Shown piece after piece: positions 13,321 through 25,858 of a stretch of DNA of 64,000 nucleotides. The stretch lies in contig CP136061.1 in the NCBI GenBank assembly GCA_032622095.1, positions 168,025,107 through 168,089,106 of the forward strand. The letters are read 5' to 3'. The DNA is from Siphonodentalium dalli. Taxonomy: Eukaryota; Mollusca; Scaphopoda; Gadilida; Siphonodentaliidae. Numbering within the stretch: the stretch's first letter is position 1; every line of letters starts with the position of its first letter. The translations under genes and the position numbers were made by a program. The notes under the pieces were generated by a model. The model had not been told where the DNA came from. It searched no databases and saw nothing but the letters and a program-made list of their open reading frames with translations.

Positions 13321-14213
13321 TATTCAAAGGATCTCAAATACGGTACATTAACTCTTGAAGTAAAACTTTATGAGTTATTATTTATTGATTGAGATACATA
13401 TATGTACTGCCGGAGTGCCGGTATCATATACATGTATATTATGATTAAAGACTCTTCACAAATTTGTGTTATAAATTTAAGTACATACCGGTACCTGTAC
13501 TCGTATGTTGTAATTTGGGTCTGAAGTAAAAAACCATATACTACATTTTCAGTCCTATGTATGGATACTAGTACTTTAACGTTCGCATATGACTGAGAGA
13601 TTTTTTAAAATTATTGATGAACATCAAAATGTAATGCTCGAACTCTGAAAACAAATGTGAATTTGTGGCGAAGAATGAACTGAATGTTTTGTGGGTAAGT
13701 GAGTGATTATATGGAACCATGAGAAAGGATGGTGTGGGATTGGAGGTTGGGGGTGTGTTGTAAAGATTAAAAAAAAAATTCAGAATTTAATTGTTGAATG
13801 AAGGAGAAAAAGATGATTGGATATACTTACTACAGGTTCTTAATGGTGTTGATGAGTCTAATGGAACAACACAAAATCGATAAATGAAACATGCCAGCCG
13901 CATCTGAAAAAAAATAAATTTGAGATGAAAATATTCTTCGCGCAAGAGAGGTTATTGTGTAAATGAAATATCATTAAAACCAGTATTAAATTAGATTCAA
14001 TATAAATCTGATATAACCCTAATTTCAAAATGCGGTCAAAATCTAAGTTTGAAAAAGGTCTGTAACTCATGTGAAAATAATTGTACAGAACCCATATTCG
14101 AACGTGGCCTGTGTTTTCAACTGGGAAATACACATACCAACTTTGTAAGATCAAATATTCCAAAGATAAAATCAACAGATTTAAAAACTCTAGATATGAT
14201 GACTGAGCTTTGA
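13321..14213. other. no gene seen; one more repeat unit
   Basis: Mostly unique sequence. One isolated 'ataactc' unit lies at about 14045-14165 (cccatattcgaacgtggcc). Confidence 0.4.
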
Positions 14214-14322
14214 GTGGTCGGTTCCTCGACTCAAATCAAATATTATTTTACCCCCGAAGCCGAGAAAATACCAGTAGTAATTTAGCAGCGTTAATCAGAT
14301 TATGCATCTTTAAGGTTTAGTT
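14214..14322 (+). repeat. dispersed repeat, copy 1 (inverted mate at 18879-18985)
   Basis: Starting at 'gagctttga' and ending 'gcatctttaa', this ~110-bp segment matches the reverse complement of 18879-18985 at roughly 80% by eye (shared 'gttcctcgactc', 'aatcaaatatt', 'gcgttaat'). Similarity stops at both ends, as expected for a dispersed SINE-like or MITE-like fragment rather than the ends of one 4.6-kb element. Confidence 0.65.
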
Positions 14323-14867
14323 GACTATCCACGGTAATACTAATTGCTTTACTGGACTAGATTAGATTAGATTTATTTTGATAGTTCAGGTTATACATGT
14401 GTACATGAATACATACTATGGGTATGTTTACAAGTTGAATAAATATAATACACAACGGTATATATATTATAATTATAATAATTTATATTAAATATACATG
14501 TTATATGTAGGGTTCTGATGAGACAGATAGAGTTCAGACTGTGTAAATAATTGATATATAAGAGAATATATCAATTTTCTCAAGAATTAATTCATTTTAT
14601 AGAGGTTGCCGTCAGAATATAAGGTAAATTATGTGGCAGAAATCTGTATAAAAATAGAAATACTCATGTGACCTGAGACCATCAGGGATAACGCAAAAAG
14701 TTCTCTAAATGCGGTCCCTGAATTGAATTCATTGCAATCTTTATCATATATCATAAATGTGAAAAGGGCATTATTGCGTCACATCGAACTAGACAGTGTT
14801 AAGTCAGCAGCGACACTTCATGTCTTTGATGATCAACATAAAAGAAACCGCGCCTACACGTACATAC

Positions 14868-16293
14868 TGTTATGCCCTAAGTAAATGGCCCATCTAACTG
14901 AAGTGGCACCCCAGTTTAACTGTGTTCCGTTTTAACCTAACCGCGGTTATAAGATGCGTTTAAAACGCAAGAGAACCGAATAAATTGTGCGGTTAAAACA
15001 GTTACATCGCGGTTAAACCGGTATATGTCGCTCTTAATGGAACAGATACCATATGGCGTATATGGCGTGTCATGTTTTAGTTGCCATGCTCGTTAGACAA
15101 GTTAGCACAAATAACATGCCAGTGTCCCTTTCAATATCAATATTTTTTGTTGTGGATCTTTTATTTATTTTTGGATAAATAGAACAGACATTCATATACC
15201 AATATTTTATGTTTTGGGTAAACGGAAGATTGTGATGTATGGTGTGAAAAAATAAAAGCGTTTTTGTGTGTTTTATTTATTTTTGGATTTCTTTTTATAA
15301 TAATGTTGTATACTTTATAGTAGCCTTTTGGTGAAAATAACAGTTGGGCTAACCCCTACGGGTAATCGGAATTCTTACGTCCCATTTTCGACTTTAACCA
15401 TCGATAAAATAAATATTTATATAATTATATATAAATATAATTATTCGACAATTTAGCTGACGAGTGCCGGTCACTTTCAATGTAAGGAAACGCGTTTAAA
15501 ATGGAACAACCGCAAAAGGGAAAAAACGCATTCAAACGGATCAAATGGCCACTGAATTTCAAACGGATTCGAGTGGAAAATTATATAATAATATAAAGTG
15601 GGGGTTAGAGTCCCACACATGCATCATAAATGTAAAGTGAGGGAACCAAAAATGCGTTTAAACGGAACAACCGCACTCTTCAAACGTCGGGCATTATTCG
15701 GATATCGGAAACCGATATTTAAGTCTTCCGATCTTGCATTTGTTGCTATATAATCATAATTAACTACAAACGTGACACGCCAGCTAGATTCGCTAATTGC
15801 ATATGTACTATTACTAGTATTAAATTCAGCACTCTACTTTGCTTCAAACATAAGCATGTATTTTTTCTCAAGCCGAACAACGGACGTATACTAGAACATA
15901 TACGTCAAAATTATACAGTTTTCAACAATTGGGGATTAAAACATAAAATATATCGTGTTGAGTACCGATGGTGATAACAAAAACATACAATCAACTCCTG
16001 GTCGATTATGAAGTTACCACTTTGCCGTGATCGCTAAAACACAAAACGATAACATACACTGGTAGATGCATGGGTAGTACCCCTCTCTTTCCCATTAAAT
16101 ATTCAAATACCGGAAGGTTAACGTTTACGTGCGGTATAACCGCAGTTAAGGGTTATTAACTGCGGTAACCTTACCGCATGTAACTGCGATGCCACCGCAG
16201 TTACGGCAAATAACTGCGGTGCGGTTACGGTTTAACCGCAGTTGTAAACGGATTATAACTGCAGTTAATGGGTCATTTACTTAGGGCATAACA
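14868..16293. mobile_element. TIR transposon, non-autonomous, ~1.43 kb
   Basis: The ends are inverted repeats of about 36 bp with few mismatches (TGTTATGCCCTAAGTAAATG at the left; the right end is its near complement). Similar 'gtacat' sequence flanks both sides, possibly a target duplication, but its length is unclear. Both subterminal regions (14935-15020 and 16130-16265) are dense in 'gcggtta/taaccgc' motifs, and 'cgcaaaaggg/gcgtttaaa' motifs recur near 15490-15690. No transposase is visible. Superfamily unassigned. Confidence 0.7.
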
Positions 16294-17573
16294 GTACATG
16301 TACGTTGGGTTCAGTTCAGGTCATGGAGTTCACTGCTCATGCATGACTGATGGCAGTGGCATCGTTAAAGGAACAACGCACAGAATGCCACAGATTACAT
16401 GAAAATATGGCCGTGCAATGGCACTGTTGTCATGCTAGCACATAGGTAGTGCTTTTTCCCCAACTAATCGACTAGCAGATTTCGGGATCGACTAATTTAA
16501 TAATCGCGTCGACTTCGACTAGTCGATTAATCATTTCAACACTAAAACAAATGTCCGAGAGACTTGCTGGCAATCACCAGCAATCAGAGAATCACTGCAA
16601 AACACCAACGTCTCTGCGACAAGCCAATCAAAATCGCTGAATTGTTCATGCGACGTGATCAACGATAAGCACAAGTTTTGAGTGACACGTGTCTCTTTCA
16701 ACTTCACGTGTCTTTTTAGTCTCAATGTTGTACACTCGTTATACTTCTAACTTCTTGTTGGCTCTCTTGTGATATGATGGATTAATTTAAAAGAAATTAC
16801 TCTTGTTTCGATAATTAAAGGTTAGGAGTTATATCTAAAAATTTTAAACATAAATTTTCTATAAATGCACTACGCGAATTTATCTTCAAACTTTTCAGTT
16901 ATAACTGCATAACCTTAATCGACACAAGAATTATTTCTTAAATCATTCAATAAATGAAAGCTACATGTACATGGATGAATGTACAATAAATATTGCAATG
17001 CTGCATTCCTGTCACAAATTCACAATAACATCAACTAATTTGACTGAAGATATAATACAGGGAGAGGGTAAACAAAGTAAGATATTACTGTTGAGAAATT
17101 GATACAGCATACCCCCTCCCACCCAACATTTGGCATATCAGGATTTGATTTTGATTCTCGTACCATCAAACTTGTGAATCAGCTTTGGTTCTCGCAAAAA
17201 GTTATGAATTTTAAGGCCTACATGGGGTTTGCCAACTAGATCTGATTGGGTGATTTTGCCATGATTTTAATATAAATTTTCTAAATTATTTTTTTTAAAG
17301 ATAAGGATGGACTTAAATTACAGACTTACAGTCACATACGTTAAAACCGCCATAAACAAAAAGAATATTAAAATAAAGACAGATTGTGTTCTTAATCTTA
17401 TACCAATCATACACATCGCATAAATATCATGTTATTGTCAAGATCGTACACTGTGTTGGTAAACAAAAGCCATATTACATGTAATAAGATACAGTAGCCA
17501 ACAATATTACGCAAAGAGTGTGTGATAAACAAACACTCAACACTGGGGATACCCACTTTGGTTAAATTTTTGA
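16294..17573. other. no gene seen
   Basis: The 16460-16545 segment carries cgactagtcgattaatcatttcaacac, as at 480-560: a possible hAT-like terminal remnant. The rest is AT-rich with no supported feature. Confidence 0.35.
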
Positions 17574-17963
17574 CATACCGCTATTCTCAAAGTAATTGAC
17601 CAGAAAAACGGGGTGATACCCCGGTCATGACCGCGGTGATACCGGTAATAAACGGTAACGGTATCGAGATGGTCACGGCGGTGGAGTTACGGTATTGGGC
17701 GATGATACCGCAGTCTTTTAGCGGGCACCGCATTAATTTTTTTGAATACCGCGGTCTTTTAGCGGGCACTGCATTAATTTTTTTGAATACCGCGGTGATT
17801 TTCATGGAACTCTTTGAGGGGAGGTATTTACTCCCACATACTTGTTCGCATTAACAAGCGGTATCAGTACCGCGGTATTGGAGGATACCGCGGTATAGTA
17901 CCGCGGTATTAACGGGGTGACACCACGTTATTGGTGGTCAATTACTTTAAGTATAGCGGTATG
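17574..17963. mobile_element. 390-bp TIR element rich in 'taccgcggta' palindromes
   Basis: The ends are ~29-bp inverted repeats with two mismatches (CATACCGCTATTCTCAAAG at the left; complement at the right). The interior repeats taccgcggt(a/c) at least seven times, including a tandem pair of about 45 bp at 17700-17795. No clear target duplication was found. Open frames on both strands across it come from this palindromic composition and are not genes. Confidence 0.65.
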
Positions 17964-19420
17964 AGGGTCAGACTGTTCGACAAAAGAGGGATTATAGATA
18001 ATTAACCCATGTACACCTCCAGTTGGCATATTTCATTAAGCTGTGAACTATTAGCGTTGCTTCAATATTAGATAATATATAATATTGAAGTTATAATGGC
18101 TTCTGTTACACAACTTGATTCAACGAAAAAATCAATCTTTGTTATTTATCGTAAATGACAAAAAAAATCACTCTTGTTATTTGGTTCAATCTTCTGGTTC
18201 TATTTATGTTTATGTATAATGACATTCACTGTTACAAGATGCATACACATGCCTAGCGGCCCTAGCCATCTAGATAATTGTGAATCTCGGAAAGAAGCTA
18301 TATTATCGTGTTACATCCAGGTTACATGGCATTTAAAAACACAGTCCGTTCTCATCGGAAGCCATTATAATAATGATTTTATTAATGAATAATATAGAGA
18401 TCGCTTGTGGTGCTTTAAAAGTAAAATGTAGCCTATAGGCGGCCGGTACCTATGGATACAATGTAGGCCGCTATTACACGGCCTGTGTATTAACTGGATG
18501 ATATGACACTAGCATGTGGTTTGCCCATTTAGCCCTTGTAGGGATGTTCTGACAGATAAATTTCAACAAAAATCCTTAATATGTCAGTTTGTTGAATACA
18601 TTATTTGAACATCCATCCAAATGGAGAATGGGAAATCCAATAGTAATTTTCTCTGTCTGCTAGCTGTTTGCCTTTAATACATTCTTCCAAGTGATGAATA
18701 TAACATTCAATGTAATACTTTTAAAACTGGAGGGGAAATGAAACATGAATCTCATTCAAGCCAAGTGTTGTGACTTGTGTGTTGATTGCTTGTGCTCCAT
18801 ACATAATTGCACAGAACTGTTGTGATGTAGTCACCCTCTGCAACATTTAATTTTGAAAATTGAGTTGATCAACCTGTATCATTTTAAAGATGCATTATCC
18901 GAATTAACGCTCCTAAATTACTGTTTCTTTTGCTTCTTGGGTAAAAAATATTTGATTAGAGTCGAGGAACCCACCATTCAAAGCTCAAGAGTGAACAGAT
19001 ATTGATTTTTGTAATTTTTTTAAGTTTTTTATTTCTCGATGTGCAAGAAATTGAGACCCAGAAAAATTGTCCTCAAAATGACAGTCCAGGAAAAAATTGC
19101 GAATCAAGATGGATAACTCTAAAATCAAGTGGTAATATTTTGCGCCACTCAAGTGATAATACGGCCATATTTCGTTGAACAAATATTGATAAATACCACG
19201 TTTTGGGAAATTTTGTGCCATAGTTGACAGTGGTTAGCATTATTTTGTTGCAATTAATCGATTCTGATAACTAAAGCACATTTTGAAGAAATGTAACTTT
19301 TGTTGTTTTTGTATTTGATATGGGGACCGTTTGATCGGATTGAGTACCTTTAATCACCTGGTTGTAAAGTTCAGCTTTCTATGAGAGGCCAAATTCACAT
19401 TTAATAATGAATTGTGCTCA
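17964..19420. other. no gene seen outside the dispersed repeat
   Basis: AT-rich sequence. The only recognised structure is the inverted mate of the 14.2-kb repeat, listed separately. Confidence 0.4.
18879..18985 (-). repeat. dispersed repeat, copy 2 (inverted relative to 14214-14322)
   Basis: Reverse complement of the 14.2-kb copy, with 'aaagatgcattatccgaatt' at one end and 'ccattcaaagctcaa' at the other. Confidence 0.65.
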
Positions 19421-19427
19421 CAAATAA

Positions 19428-19554
19428 TTGCGCTTAAGCGCAAATACCACATATTGTGCTTAAGCACAAATAGGGCATTTACGCTTAAGCGTAATGAATT
19501 GCAATTAAGCGCAATTAATTGCGCTTAAGCGCAATCAATTGCGCTTAAGCGTAA
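19428..19554. repeat. cluster of six 16-bp palindromes (TTGCGCTTAAGCGCAA type)
   Basis: Six palindromic 16-mers lie at 19428, 19454, 19479, 19499, 19519 and 19539. Two are exact TTGCGCTTAAGCGCAA. Two others, TTGTGCTTAAGCACAA and TTACGCTTAAGCGTAA, differ by paired changes that keep the symmetry. The last three are spaced exactly 20 bp apart. No gene or transposon end was recognised around them. Confidence 0.85.
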
Positions 19555-19639
19555 TTGTGACTACTATCTAACATACCCATAAACTATTGGCATGACCTGG
19601 TGTATCACCTAGCAACACAAGAGGAGCATTGGGCTATTT

Positions 19640-20120
19640 TTAACCTGTTTTAATTAGCCTGAGTACTCAACAGTCAACTATGAGTATGTGTTCAACAATG
19701 ATAATCTCTAATTACATATTATCAGTATCCCTATATCCAAAGAATTTATGTCTCCTTCCCGGAACTTTGGTGATTTTTTGTATGATGTTTTTTAATGTAT
19801 TTTTGCACAGATTTGGGCCCTTACTATGGTCATATACTATAGAATGCATGTGGTGTCACTGCATGAGGGCTTGCTTACCTCATATGGTTTACTTATTGAC
19901 TTAAATCAGGGGAAAAAAACCCTATTTTCATATTATCAGCATCCCTGTCCAAAAAAATTGGTGTCTCATTCCTGGAGCCTTGGTGTCTCAGTCCTCGAGC
20001 TCTAGTTTGTTTTATTAAATCAGCATCTCTTGCACAAATCTATAGTATTTCTATGGTCATACAGTGTGAATGACTGAATGTGGCATCACCGAGGGCTTGC
20101 TTCCCTCATACTCTTGAGTG
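19640..20120. repeat. two degenerate copies of a ~250-bp repeat
   Basis: Landmarks 'cttggtg', 'gcacagattt/gcacaaatct', 'tatggtcata' and 'gagggcttgcttacctcata' occur in order at about 19740-19885 and again at 19960-20110. Heavily diverged. Confidence 0.5.
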
Positions 20121-20490
20121 CCTAATAAACATACATGTACGATTATTAAAATCGAGGTAAAATTCCCACCTGTACGATCGTTATATGGTCCTGTACGTTT
20201 ATTAAATTAACCAAAAGAAATAATTCACCAATCTTAAATTGTGTTATTCATAGATAAATGAACTCTTGATTGTTGACAGTGATCAGCACACTGTAGATTC
20301 ACAGACCTGGCTATCCATCGAAACTATTTCTGTCCCATGGCATCAGTAAACCAGTCAGATGATGCGTTTTGTTGGGATGTATGGTACGGTACTAATATTT
20401 CCAGTCTACGTTTATTCCGCCCTGTTCTATTATTCAGTTACGCGACATTTTCCAACCTGTACTATTATTCCACCCTATATGCTAAAAGCT

Positions 20491-21031
20491 ATGCTATAGC
20501 GCGCATATCCTACAGGTCTGGGTGAACCACCGATCAATCAATAATAGCCCGATCGGGCTAAAATAGACCGATCGGTCTTTCACAGCCAGCGTGAATCTTG
20601 GATAAAGGGAGTAGCCCTACTCTAAATTGTTCTTTCAAGTGAAATGGGCCTCCCATACATGAAACGCCTTATCTATATGCTATAGCACGCATATCCTACA
20701 GGTCTGGGTGAACCACCGATCAATCAATAATAGCCCGATCGGGCTAAAATAGACCGATCAGGCTAAAATAGACCAATCGGTCTTTCACAGCCAGCATGAA
20801 TCTTGGATAAAGGGAGTAGGCCTACTCTAAATTGTTCTTTCAAGTGAAATGGGCCTCCCATACATGAAACGCCTTATCTATATGCTATAGCACGCATATC
20901 CTACAGGTCTGGGTGAACCACCGATCAATCAATAACAGCCTGATCGGGCTAAAATAGACCGATCGGTCTTTCACAGCCAGCATGAATCTTGGATAAAGGG
21001 AGTACGCCTACTCTAAATTGTTCTTTCAAGT
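20491..21031. repeat. tandem repeat, ~186-205-bp unit, three copies
   Basis: Units begin 'atgctatagc(g/a)cgcatatcc' at 20491, 20677 and 20882. Each holds palindromes gcccgatcgggc and gaccgatcggtc, then 'cagccagc(g/a)tgaatcttgg' and 'actctaaattgttctttcaa'. The second copy has an extra ~19 bp repeating the agaccgatc segment. Copies are nearly identical, so the array is recent. Confidence 0.9.
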
Positions 21032-21496
21032 TACAACCATTTTTTTGTAAAAAATTAATTCTGATTTATTTTGAAACTAATGAAAGACAAGGTATAATTG
21101 TTGCTGGTATTAATTAATATTCATTATAAATTTGAACAAATCTTCAAGCAAACAAAATTTCAATATTCAAGAAATCTCTTACAACAGTGACCACGGTGTC
21201 AGAAAGATCAATCGATCTAGTTCAGCACGATTGGTCTATTGTGATTTATAGATCGATCGGTGGTTCACTCTATTCATTTCAAATATTGCTTATAATTTAC
21301 ATTTAGAGAAGTCAATAATTCGCATGCAGATAACTTCACCTTGAATTCAGCCAAATATGTTGACGTTAGATTAGAAGGCAGAATTCCCAGATTTGTTTAT
21401 TATTGGTGAACCTGGATAATTTCGGAGGTGTGCCAATCGTCTTTTGCACACTGTGAATACGTACTCATTCTCTCCTAAATTTGCAAACATTCTATA

Positions 21497-23839
21497 GGGC
21501 CATTCCATGTCACGTGTGTTACATTTTGCACGAAATTTTTGTGATATTTTCAAGCAGCATTTGGTGTGCATTCAATATAAAATAAAATGATTCACTGTAT
21601 AGTCGAGATAATAAACCCATCATAACTATGCGATCGGTCCTTAAGGCTGTGTAGTAAATGTATTACTGTACCATGCTTGTATATGACTGTCACGTGTGTT
21701 ACAGCGCACAAATGAGAAAAAAAGGACCTCTGTTTTCTATGCAAAAAGTCTGCGAAGTTACTTGTCTGATACATAATTGGCGCTTTTTTCCAATAAGAAA
21801 AAAGACTCTACATGTACTTCAATGTGCAATTAGTACTTTTAATGAGAGTTGAATGTATTTCTCGCCCTGATAGCATATTCACTGTCACGTGTGTTACATC
21901 ACTCTGTCACGTGTGTTACGCGTGCGAAACCAGTATCCTATTTTCAATCAGTTCATAACCGATTGTCAATTTTATGCACAAGTTTTGTTTCAAAAGATGA
22001 TTTTATGCATATTACAGCAGAACATAACAAAATTTAATATCAATTCATAAGAAGAGAGGTACAAGGGAACATGACATTACTAGACATAAACAAAGCCCAT
22101 TGTTGGTAAACAACAATTACAACATCATTTATAACAGATAGAAAGTATTTGTTCACAATCCATTTAACTGTTTAACAAAGCTAGCTACAGAGAATACTTT
22201 GGTTAAGTTTTCTTAAACCACTAAAATGTGAGACCATATTACTGGTATATATCTGATGTATGGTATATTATGACTGAAATGAAGCTTAAGGGGTATTAAA
22301 AGCTTCAAACTTCAAATTGAACGCTGTGGGTGCACACCCTTGACGTGTTCCAGAATCGGCTTGATTATGAATGCACGAATGACTTACAACATATGACACC
22401 AATCCCTCTAGATATTGTGAAGGTATAACATACACTGTCATACTTAATTCATTGCCACCAAAACTGTTCTGTAGAGAATTCAGATGAGCGTTTGTTCTTA
22501 CTGTATCAAGAAGAAACTAACAGAACACTCTTCACTGCTACTAGTACATGTACACTAGATGCTGCAGATGCAATAATTCCTATCACTTTAGTACCGGTAA
22601 ATATTCTGGAGCCATGTACAAGTGTAGATTTGATGCATTTGAGCATGACTGGGGGGGCAGAAATAGTGGGTTTTGTAACTTTTGGAAGTACATGTAAAAG
22701 ATTATTTGTCAATTTGCTATTTTACCAGATAAAATGAGTCAACCATACACAATTAAGACCCGATGCATACACCTCATCAGTGTAATTTTAATCCATTTTC
22801 TAATTAATATTGATTAATTATTGTATTTTGGATTACTAAGATCTATCATTGAAAAGATGTGACAGTCCACTTATAGTCAGACCAATATGAAGGATCATAT
22901 TTCAGATGTGTTTTGGGATAGAGGAGTCTGCAGATCTGTTTTGAGATCAATATTATGAATTTCCTATTGATAATCTGTATGTGGAGGTGTTAGCCAGACA
23001 CATGTGATGCGTTCAGTTCAGAACAGGTTCTAATGCTTAGCTGCAGATGTCAGAAATTAATTAACATATCCAAATGAGTGTGTGAATCTAGTCTGTTTAC
23101 AGATATTAATAGCAACATAATTAATCTATAAACAGCTTTCAGAAGTCATGGACCCATGTTTTCAATCACTATAAGCCTTGTGTCATTTTTGTAACACATG
23201 TGACGTCACGTGTGTTACAGAAATTAAACCATGCATTTATTTGGGCATTAGGTGGTGATCAAGTTCAACAAGTTTTTCCCGAAATTGTCCGGGAATGTTT
23301 CTACCTTTGAATATGTAATAATGTGAAACATTGTGCAGTATTTCCAGTTTTAAGTAAAAAATACTGATAATTCTGTCACGTGTGTTACAAGCCAAATGTG
23401 GATTTCCTGACAATTTTTATTCTTGATATGCATCATATATCCAAGTACTAGTAGCAGGCATGCCTACAGAATAAGGTGGTCATTGTTTGTAAAATGACAT
23501 GTGAATCAGTTTGTTAATCGTAACATTTTTTCCTAGACAGCATCAGCATTTCAACATGTATATAGGATCAATTGTTTGGCTATAGTAGCCATAAGTTTGA
23601 ACACTGATGTGCAAGGCATACACCAGTCTGGAGTAAACTACATACCCACATATAAAAAATAGTATCAGTATGAATCTGAGTGTATGTTTACATAGACTGG
23701 GCATACACATGTACAATCCACATACAAATATTTTTTCCTGATAAATTGGATCAACATTATGGCAAACAAAAAAAAAATTGTGACCCTGAGTCCAATTTGA
23801 ATTTTTTTGTGTTGTGGACCACTTTGCGTGGAATGGCCC
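21497..23839. mobile_element. 2.34-kb element with short TIRs, TATA target duplication and repeated CACGTG motifs
   Basis: The left end reads GGGCCATTCCA and the right end is its exact complement (23829-23839). TATA flanks both (21493-21496 and 23840-23843). Inside are six copies of a 15-bp motif, GTCACGTGTGTTACA, at 21509, 21689, 21884, 21905 (last base G), 23205 and 23375. A seventh, inverted copy with one change lies at 23191-23204, directly abutting the fifth to form a palindromic pair. The longest open frame (22492-22737, 81 codons from an upstream non-ATG codon) shows no transposase motif. Likely non-autonomous; superfamily unknown. Confidence 0.65.
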
Positions 23840-23843
23840 TATA

Positions 23844-24740
23844 TATAATATATATACAGAGTGTGAAAACTTTGTTAGTTGCCAATTGCCAATTAATTGT
23901 CGACATTTTACTTAGAAAACTTGAATGCAAAAACTATTATTATTATTTTATTTTTTTTATTTTTGTTGAATCTACTTTTGGTTATCGACATGCCGGCTAT
24001 TGTTTTTGGCTGTTCTCTCAGCCGTGCGTGCCAGCCGATCATCGTTATTCGGCCGGTTCCGATATCCTCCGAATATCATTCCATGACACTCCGCGCGCTG
24101 ATTCGCTCAGAAAATGTGTTTGTATCTGAGAAGATTTCTTACTCTGATCGCAGTTTTCAACAATTTAATACAGGGCGAGTACCACACTAATAATATGCCA
24201 CATTGGGGTTTTCTTTCTAGTTTTTTATGACCTTTCTTGTGGTATATCGGGCACAGTTCTGTCTGACATCAAATATATACCCACCGGGAGTGAAGCTAAT
24301 GACTTTAATATTAAGGACAAAACTGATGCCATTGTGAAAACATCCAAAAGATATCGCGAATCGAGATCGATAAATTCAGCACCCAAAGAAACGTACATAC
24401 ACGTACTACTAAACGTGTAACGCCAAACACCCGGTCATTAGAAACGTACTATTAAATCGCGTACCGATTTCGCCGATTCGTGGTATTGACGATCAGTGTT
24501 TTTTTTCTTCTATTTTTGCCGGCGGGTCAATAAAATGTTTAGGGTCGAAGCAAAAAATAGGGTCAGTCGAGAAACCCAAACCAAAACACTTATTTTCTTT
24601 GACCTGATAAGAAATATTGACACTTACAGTATGGTACATCGGAAATTGGAAATCTCCTCGGCTCGTTCTCGGCAGTGCCGAATGCCGAGGGCTAATTAAA
24701 AGGACTGCATGGTATACCAACTTACTGCCAATACTGGTGC
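23844..24740. other. no supported gene
   Basis: Overlapping open frames on both strands at 23897-24190 and 24493-24720 have no domain or splice support. GC-richer patches near 24000-24120 could be an unrecognised exon, but nothing decides it. Confidence 0.35.
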
Positions 24741-24743
24741 TGA

Positions 24744-25030
24744 AGGGGTCACTCTCACCAAAAAAAGTGCTGAAGGGTACACAGGATTTTCAAAATGTGC
24801 TGAAGGGTACACAGGGTTTGAAATGTCGTTCTGAAGGCATTCAGTTTTCGTATCTGCAATGATTTCTGTTAGAGAATAATTGTTTACATTCCAATGAATA
24901 TTAAAATGTACTGAAAACAAACTGCTAATGGGCGCCAGACTTTCATAAACACAATTTAAGTAATGGTGTTCGTGCCAATCACAAATCATGTGTACCCTTC
25001 AGCACTTTTTTAGGTCAGAGTGACCCCTTT
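24744..25030. mobile_element. ~287-bp TIR element flanked by an 11-bp direct repeat
   Basis: Inverted ends of about 40 bp: left AAGGGGTCACTCTCACC then 'aagtgctgaagggtacaca'; the right end is the near complement, at 24985-25030. Both flanks contain CAATACTGGTG (24730-24740 and 25034-25044), two or three bases outside the ends. Internally 'gtgctgaagggtacacag' is repeated in tandem. Non-coding MITE. A long duplication would fit a Mutator-like origin, but the exact edges are uncertain. Confidence 0.55.
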
Positions 25031-25072
25031 GGCAATACTGGTGTCTCACTCTCAGAAGTGCCTAAAAATTTA

Positions 25073-25417
25073 GTGAACGTTCAGACGACCAGGATACAAT
25101 CTTAAGTGGATGAATCGGGCCCGACGAGATTTTGAATAGTTTGTTCACACGATTGCGATGTTGTCGTACAAGATGATATCGTAAAGCATGTGATTGACTA
25201 CCATGCGATCTTTCCAGTCACGATTTTTACGTACACACGACTGCAATTACATCGCAAGTGGAGGTATCGAAGGATACGCCACAATTTAGAATCTAAAATC
25301 AAACTTGATATTATTTTTTGACGTGAGCATTCGCAATCTAACTACCGGTTACTTCCTACGACAAAAATCCTTCCACTTACGATTGAATCGTGGTCGTCTG
25401 AACGTAACAACGTTCAC
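25073..25417. mobile_element. 345-bp MITE with TTA target duplication (PIF/Harbinger-like)
   Basis: The left end starts GTGAACGTTCAGACGACCA. The right end is the inverted copy with an extra inserted stretch (gtggtcgtctgaacgt...acgttcac). TTA flanks both ends (25070-25072 and 25418-25420). Three-base TTA/TAA duplications are typical of PIF/Harbinger elements. No coding sequence. Confidence 0.6.
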
Positions 25418-25632
25418 TTAAATTAAAATAAAATTTGATGGATTATTCATTTCCCATGGCATCGGTACAGTTACCATTAGTATATGGTAGAAAAATTAGA
25501 AATTGGACTATTCCAAAAATTAAGGGAAATTTCGGGTGAGCAGGGGAAAAAGATGTTGACGACTCGCCGAATTTATTTCAAATGAATGCAGTGAGACAAA
25601 CCGGAAGTAAAAGTTTATAGAAAGCACGGAAC

Positions 25633-25840
25633 TGTAGTGGTTTTAGGTCCCGAAGAGTACCGGTTATCCGGTACGAGTGCACCCGAGGATGTGACGTCAC
25701 TCCCAGCTACCAAGAAGAACAGAACTGAATCCCGACAAGACCACACGTATTTGGCTGACATCTTGCTTATAATGACTTTACCTTGACTTGTGCATAATAA
25801 ACCATGTTGAATAGACAATGTATAGTCCTGTTCTGCTTTA
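25633..25840 (+). repeat. 5' LTR
   Basis: 208 bp, from TGTAGTGGTTTTAGG to GTTCTGCTTTA. It carries a perfect CRE palindrome TGACGTCA (25692-25699), an AT-rich TTATAAT (25768-25774) and an AATAAA polyadenylation signal (25796-25801). Termini are TG...TA rather than the usual TG...CA. It matches the 3' LTR except for a 5-bp deletion in an agaac repeat. Confidence 0.95.
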
Positions 25841-25841
25841 T

Positions 25842-25858
25842 TGGCGACGAAGTAACCA
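25842..25858 (+). other. putative primer binding site
   Basis: TGGCGACGAAGTAACCA begins one base after the 5' LTR. Starting with TGG, the complement of the tRNA CCA end, at this position is what a minus-strand primer site requires. Which tRNA it pairs with was not determined. Confidence 0.65.

Noticed and set aside
17587-17854. Open frames on both strands
   Set aside because: Produced by the palindromic composition of the TIR element.
14214-18985. One 4.7-kb transposon bounded by the 110-bp inverted repeats
   Set aside because: No target duplication, and similarity ends abruptly on both sides of each arm; two independent dispersed repeats fit better.
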